This document shows positions 6,888 to 9,283 of a stretch of 9,283 nucleotides of DNA, one piece after another (position 1 is the stretch's first letter; every line of letters begins with the position of its first letter). The position numbers were made by a program, and so were the translations under genes. Origin of the DNA: Anaerolinea thermophila (GTDB taxonomy: Bacteria; Chloroflexota; Anaerolineae; Anaerolineales; Villigracilaceae). The notes beneath the pieces were generated by a model. The model did no database searches. It saw nothing but the letters and a program-made list of their open reading frames with translations, and was not told the DNA's origin. Where the stretch lies: NCBI GenBank assembly GCA_022729775.1, contig DZBA01000116.1:1-9283 (forward strand), read 5' to 3'.

Positions 6888-7628
6888 TTATGTGAGATTA
6901 TCCGCCAGTAAAAATATTGCCAGCGCAATGATGAACCACGCAAAGGTGGTTTGTAATTTTTTGGCAGGCAGAACTTTTGCAAGCCGCGCGCCGGCAAATG
7001 TCCCCGCTAACCCTGAAAGGGTGAAGATAAAAATCAAAAGGAAATTGAACGTCTCGCCTTTCAGGTGTCCTATAAAACCGGCGAGGCTGTTCATGGCAAT
7101 AATCACCAGTGAAGTTCCCACCGCAATTTGCATCGGCAGCCCGACGAGCATCACCAGCGCGGGGACAATGAGAAATCCGCCGCCAACGCCGAGAATGCCG
7201 GTGAGCAATCCCACGCCTGCGCCGCTGCTCAAAATAACCCAGAGCGGTTTCTGCATCCCAGATGAATCTTCCGCGCTTTTTCTCATCAACATGATGACGC
7301 CGATGACCAGCATCAACAAGGCAAATAGAATCATGAGGATGCCAGATGGGATTTGCTTTGATATGCCCGAAGCCAGATATGCGGTGACCATGCCCGCGCC
7401 GCCGAAGAGGAAGGCAACGCGCCAGTTGAGCGTTTTCTGCGCGCGATGAAAACTGGCGCCCATGACGCTGTTCGCGCCGACAATCGCCAGTGAGGTGGCA
7501 ACTGCCGCGTGGGGCGTTTGTCCCAGCAGGTAGACCAGCGCAGGCACGGTGAGAATCGAACCGCCGCCGCCCAGCAAGCCGAGCGAAAGCCCAATGAGAA
7601 AGCCAAGTGTGATTTCGAGAAATGTCAT
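6888..7628 (-). CDS. TauE/SafE-family (YfcA-like) membrane permease
   Basis: Encodes 246 residues, nearly all hydrophobic, a usual length for the family. The family exports or imports small anions or sulfur compounds (sulfite, sulfoacetate, taurine-related); the substrate here cannot be read from sequence. It shows the family's internal duplication. Residues 13-61 (GLLGGGGSILTVPALVYLLG, then ATSLAIVGANS) match 138-188 (GILGVGGGFLIVPALVMLVG, then GTSLVIIAMNS). A polar loop, about 116-128, separates the halves. The start at 7628 is supported by AGGAA 6 nt upstream. It lies 42 bp after the glycosyltransferase stop on the same strand, so it is probably the last gene of that operon. No sulfur-metabolism gene is nearby to indicate the substrate. 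It converges with the small membrane protein gene. Confidence 0.93.
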   Translation of the reverse strand: MTFLEITLGFLIGLSLGLLGGGGSILTVPALVYLLGQTPHAAVATSLAIVGANSVMGASFHRAQKTLNWRVAFLFGGAGMVTAYLASGISKQIPSGILMILFALLMLVIGVIMLMRKSAEDSSGMQKPLWVILSSGAGVGLLTGILGVGGGFLIVPALVMLVGLPMQIAVGTSLVIIAMNSLAGFIGHLKGETFNFLLIFIFTLSGLAGTFAGARLAKVLPAKKLQTTFAWFIIALAIFLLADNLT

Positions 7629-7634
7629 TTATGA

Positions 7635-7639
7635 TTCCT
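7635..7639 (-). promoter_or_regulatory. Shine-Dalgarno site of the TauE/SafE-family gene
   Basis: AGGAA on the minus strand, 6 nt before the ATG ending at 7628. It lies in the 42-bp gap after the glycosyltransferase stop and supports independent initiation within a shared transcript. Confidence 0.6.
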
Positions 7640-7670
7640 GAAGAGATAGCCGCCTCATTTGCCCATTTTT

Positions 7671-8795
7671 TTACTGAATCAACTTCACAATCTCTTTGGC
7701 GATGTTGTCCGCTGCCTGCGGGTTGGCGAGGCGCGCGCTGGCGCGGGCATAACCTTCGCGCTGTTGGGCATCTTCCACCCAGACGCGCAAGGTCGCAAGC
7801 AGGTCGCGCAGGTTTGGGGTAAATACGCCCGCGCCGTTCTCTGTTACATAATTCACACCGCCATCTTCTTGAAAGCGGATGCGGTCATATATGATGATGG
7901 GCAAGCCTCTGGCAAACGCTTCTGCCAGCGTGATGTTTCCCGCTTTGGTCAGTAATATATCCGCGCCATCCATCATGGTTGCCATGTCATCTAAAAACCC
8001 ATATAAAAAGATGGGAATGTTCCACTCGCATTTTTTAAGGTTGCGCAAGAGTTGTTCGTTCCGTCCGCAGACAATGGCAAGCCCGACATTCAATCTGCAT
8101 TCATTGACGGCGCGCGCGGTTTCGTATACTTTGCCCATGCCGTCACCGCCGCCGGTTAATAAGAGCATGGGCAGCTGTATGTTCCAGCCCAGTTTTTCCT
8201 GCGCGGCAAGTTTGGATTGTTTGGGCAGGGTAAACGCGCGGGCAATCGGCAAGCCGTGAGTTTGTACGCGCGAGGGGGAAAGTCCCAATTTCAACGCGCG
8301 GTCGTAAGCGGCTTGGTTTGAGACAAATGTCGCGGCGGCGTCGCGCTCGAACCAAAAGGCATGTCCCGCGCCAAAGTCGGTGTCAACAATTGCGTAGGGG
8401 ACTGATCCGCGCAAAAGACGCGCCAGCGCCCCGTTGACAGTGGTGTACGTGGAGACAATCAAATCACAGGGGTTTTGCGCCAGAAAATTTGCCAGCGTAT
8501 TTTTGACGATTGGCATGGCAATCTGCCCAAGCACGGTTGTGGCAATTTTATTGTCCACAAGGTAATATCCAGATTCATAGACGCGATACCCAAGCGAAGA
8601 GCCTTTCTCTTGCATGGAACGCATCATCGGGTATACATCCAGAATATGGTTGAAGGGTTCCGGCGCGTAGCTGATGACATCAAACAGGGCGATTTGGAAT
8701 TTGCCGGGGTAAAGCCTTTCGATGGATTCGGATAACGCCCGCGCCGCGCTGAAATGCCCGCCGCCGGAGTTGGAATAGAAAAAATGAATACGCAT
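7671..8795 (-). CDS. GT28-type glycolipid glycosyltransferase, MGDG synthase / UgtP-like
   Basis: Encodes 374 residues from the ATG at 8795. Family members transfer galactose or glucose from a UDP-sugar to diacylglycerol at the cytoplasmic membrane face; MurG is a relative. The N-terminal half starts MRIHFFYSNSGGGHFSAARA, with the glycine loop SGGGH at 10-14 that is typical of MGDG synthases. Next come AIVDTDFGAGHAFWF (about 135-149) and HGLPIARAF (180-188). The C-terminal nucleotide-sugar half has LLLTGGGDGMG (211-221), GFLDDM (266-271), TKAGNITLAEA (283-293) and QEDGGVNYVTENGAG (309-323). Family members usually read KAGPGT where this has KAGNIT. A TTG start at 8819 would add 8 residues but overlaps the upstream gene and breaks the natural MRIHFF beginning. 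The start lies 5 bp after the upstream stop, indicating translational coupling. Acceptor and sugar are uncertain; a role in membrane glycolipids is inferred. Confidence 0.9.
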   Translation of the reverse strand: MRIHFFYSNSGGGHFSAARALSESIERLYPGKFQIALFDVISYAPEPFNHILDVYPMMRSMQEKGSSLGYRVYESGYYLVDNKIATTVLGQIAMPIVKNTLANFLAQNPCDLIVSTYTTVNGALARLLRGSVPYAIVDTDFGAGHAFWFERDAAATFVSNQAAYDRALKLGLSPSRVQTHGLPIARAFTLPKQSKLAAQEKLGWNIQLPMLLLTGGGDGMGKVYETARAVNECRLNVGLAIVCGRNEQLLRNLKKCEWNIPIFLYGFLDDMATMMDGADILLTKAGNITLAEAFARGLPIIIYDRIRFQEDGGVNYVTENGAGVFTPNLRDLLATLRVWVEDAQQREGYARASARLANPQAADNIAKEIVKLIQ

Positions 8796-8800
8796 TTGCC

Positions 8801-9283
8801 CTACATGAAAAAAATCCAATTGACGTGTATCGCCATGCCAACCGCCTGCGCCAAAAGGGAGATAACCACGATGATTCTATCCACCGTTTCGGATTTGCCC
8901 CACAACCCCAGCATCATGGTAATGGGAAAGACAACCATTTCATAACGCAAAAAGCTGCCTGTGGATGTAATCAACGGGAGCAATACAGAAAGGAGTATGA
9001 AGATACCGTATATTTCGCCTAACTTTTTCCACGCAAAAAAGATCATGAGGAGCGCAAAAAAAATCATTGGCAGTTCAAACAAGGGGTTGATGGCAAGCCT
9101 GCCTGCCAGTAATTCCATCGGGCGCAAGTACAAGGCGGTTTGGTAAAGAACATTCCACGGCATTTGCGCTCGATGTCCCCAAGTGGACGCCAGCGCTTTA
9201 TAGTTGATAAATGGGAAGTAATGATAAAGAAAAATATAATGGCTGACCAACAAGGAAGGGGTGAGAAATAACAAAAGGAACTG
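8801..9283 (-). CDS. C-terminal part of a polytopic PIG-V-like (GT76-type) glycosyltransferase
   Basis: The last 160 residues of a gene whose start lies beyond the right edge; the frame is open to base 9283. It is highly hydrophobic, with about five membrane segments. Visible marks resemble the C-terminal half of bacterial PIG-V/GPI mannosyltransferase homologues: STWGHRAQMPWNVLYQTALY (residues 33-52) resembles the family's W-G-R then P-W pattern; a long helix follows, then the segment TSTGSFLRYEMVVFPITMML, matching their S-x-x-R-Y then FP pattern; a final helix ends HVNWIFFM. Such enzymes use polyprenyl-phosphate sugars and act on the outer side of the membrane. The catalytic Asp normally lies in the missing N-terminal half. 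Its stop is 5 bp before the glycosyltransferase start, so the two are co-transcribed. Another GT-C family member is possible. Confidence 0.65.
   Translation of the reverse strand, partial: QFLLLFLTPSLLVSHYIFLYHYFPFINYKALASTWGHRAQMPWNVLYQTALYLRPMELLAGRLAINPLFELPMIFFALLMIFFAWKKLGEIYGIFILLSVLLPLITSTGSFLRYEMVVFPITMMLGLWGKSETVDRIIVVISLLAQAVGMAIHVNWIFFM

Noticed and set aside
8796..8819. TTG start at 8819 for the MGDG-synthase-like gene
   Set aside because: It has no ribosome site and overlaps the upstream gene. The ATG at 8795 gives the usual hydrophobic strand followed by the glycine loop.

Overview
The window suggests a chromosomal segment of a Chloroflexota bacterium, most likely an Anaerolineae relative. 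This is inferred from gene content, protein style and the A/T-rich palindromic intergenic repeats; there is no rRNA or marker gene to prove it. GC content is moderate, coding is dense, and genes carry clear Shine-Dalgarno sites.

Positions 1-6034 (minus strand) are one very large gene that runs off the left edge. It encodes a membrane-anchored bacterial alpha-2-macroglobulin of at least 2011 residues. The reading frame is open throughout and shows an N-terminal membrane anchor, macroglobulin domains, a Met/Ala/Pro-rich probable bait region and an intact CSEQ thioester site inside the thioester domain. Only the last few residues appear to be missing. The many shorter plus-strand open frames across this region are by-products of its codon bias.

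Positions 6035-6348 are a divergent intergenic region. It holds a 142-bp element with perfect 16-bp terminal inverted repeats and a perfect 9-bp target duplication, which makes it a well-supported MITE-like non-autonomous transposon. The element sits between the weak putative promoter of the macroglobulin gene and a near-consensus sigma-70 promoter (TTGACA, 17 bp, TATAAA). That second promoter drives a small gene (6349-6600) for an 83-residue single-pass membrane protein with a His/acid-rich tail, followed by a strong intrinsic terminator. Inside the MITE is a palindrome built of short CACNGATTT-like units. A second, diverged copy of this palindrome lies at 6726-6819, interrupted by a small GC-rich palindrome.

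Positions 6888-9283 (minus strand) are a compact gene run, read right to left: the C-terminal part of a polytopic PIG-V-like (GT76-type) glycosyltransferase; then, after 5 bp, a GT28/MGDG-synthase-type glycolipid glycosyltransferase; then, after 42 bp, a TauE/SafE-family membrane permease. The first two suggest envelope glycolipid or glycan synthesis. The permease may simply be co-transcribed. The small plus-strand gene and this run converge on the repeat-containing spacer 6601-6887.

No tRNA, rRNA, CRISPR array or transposase gene was seen.
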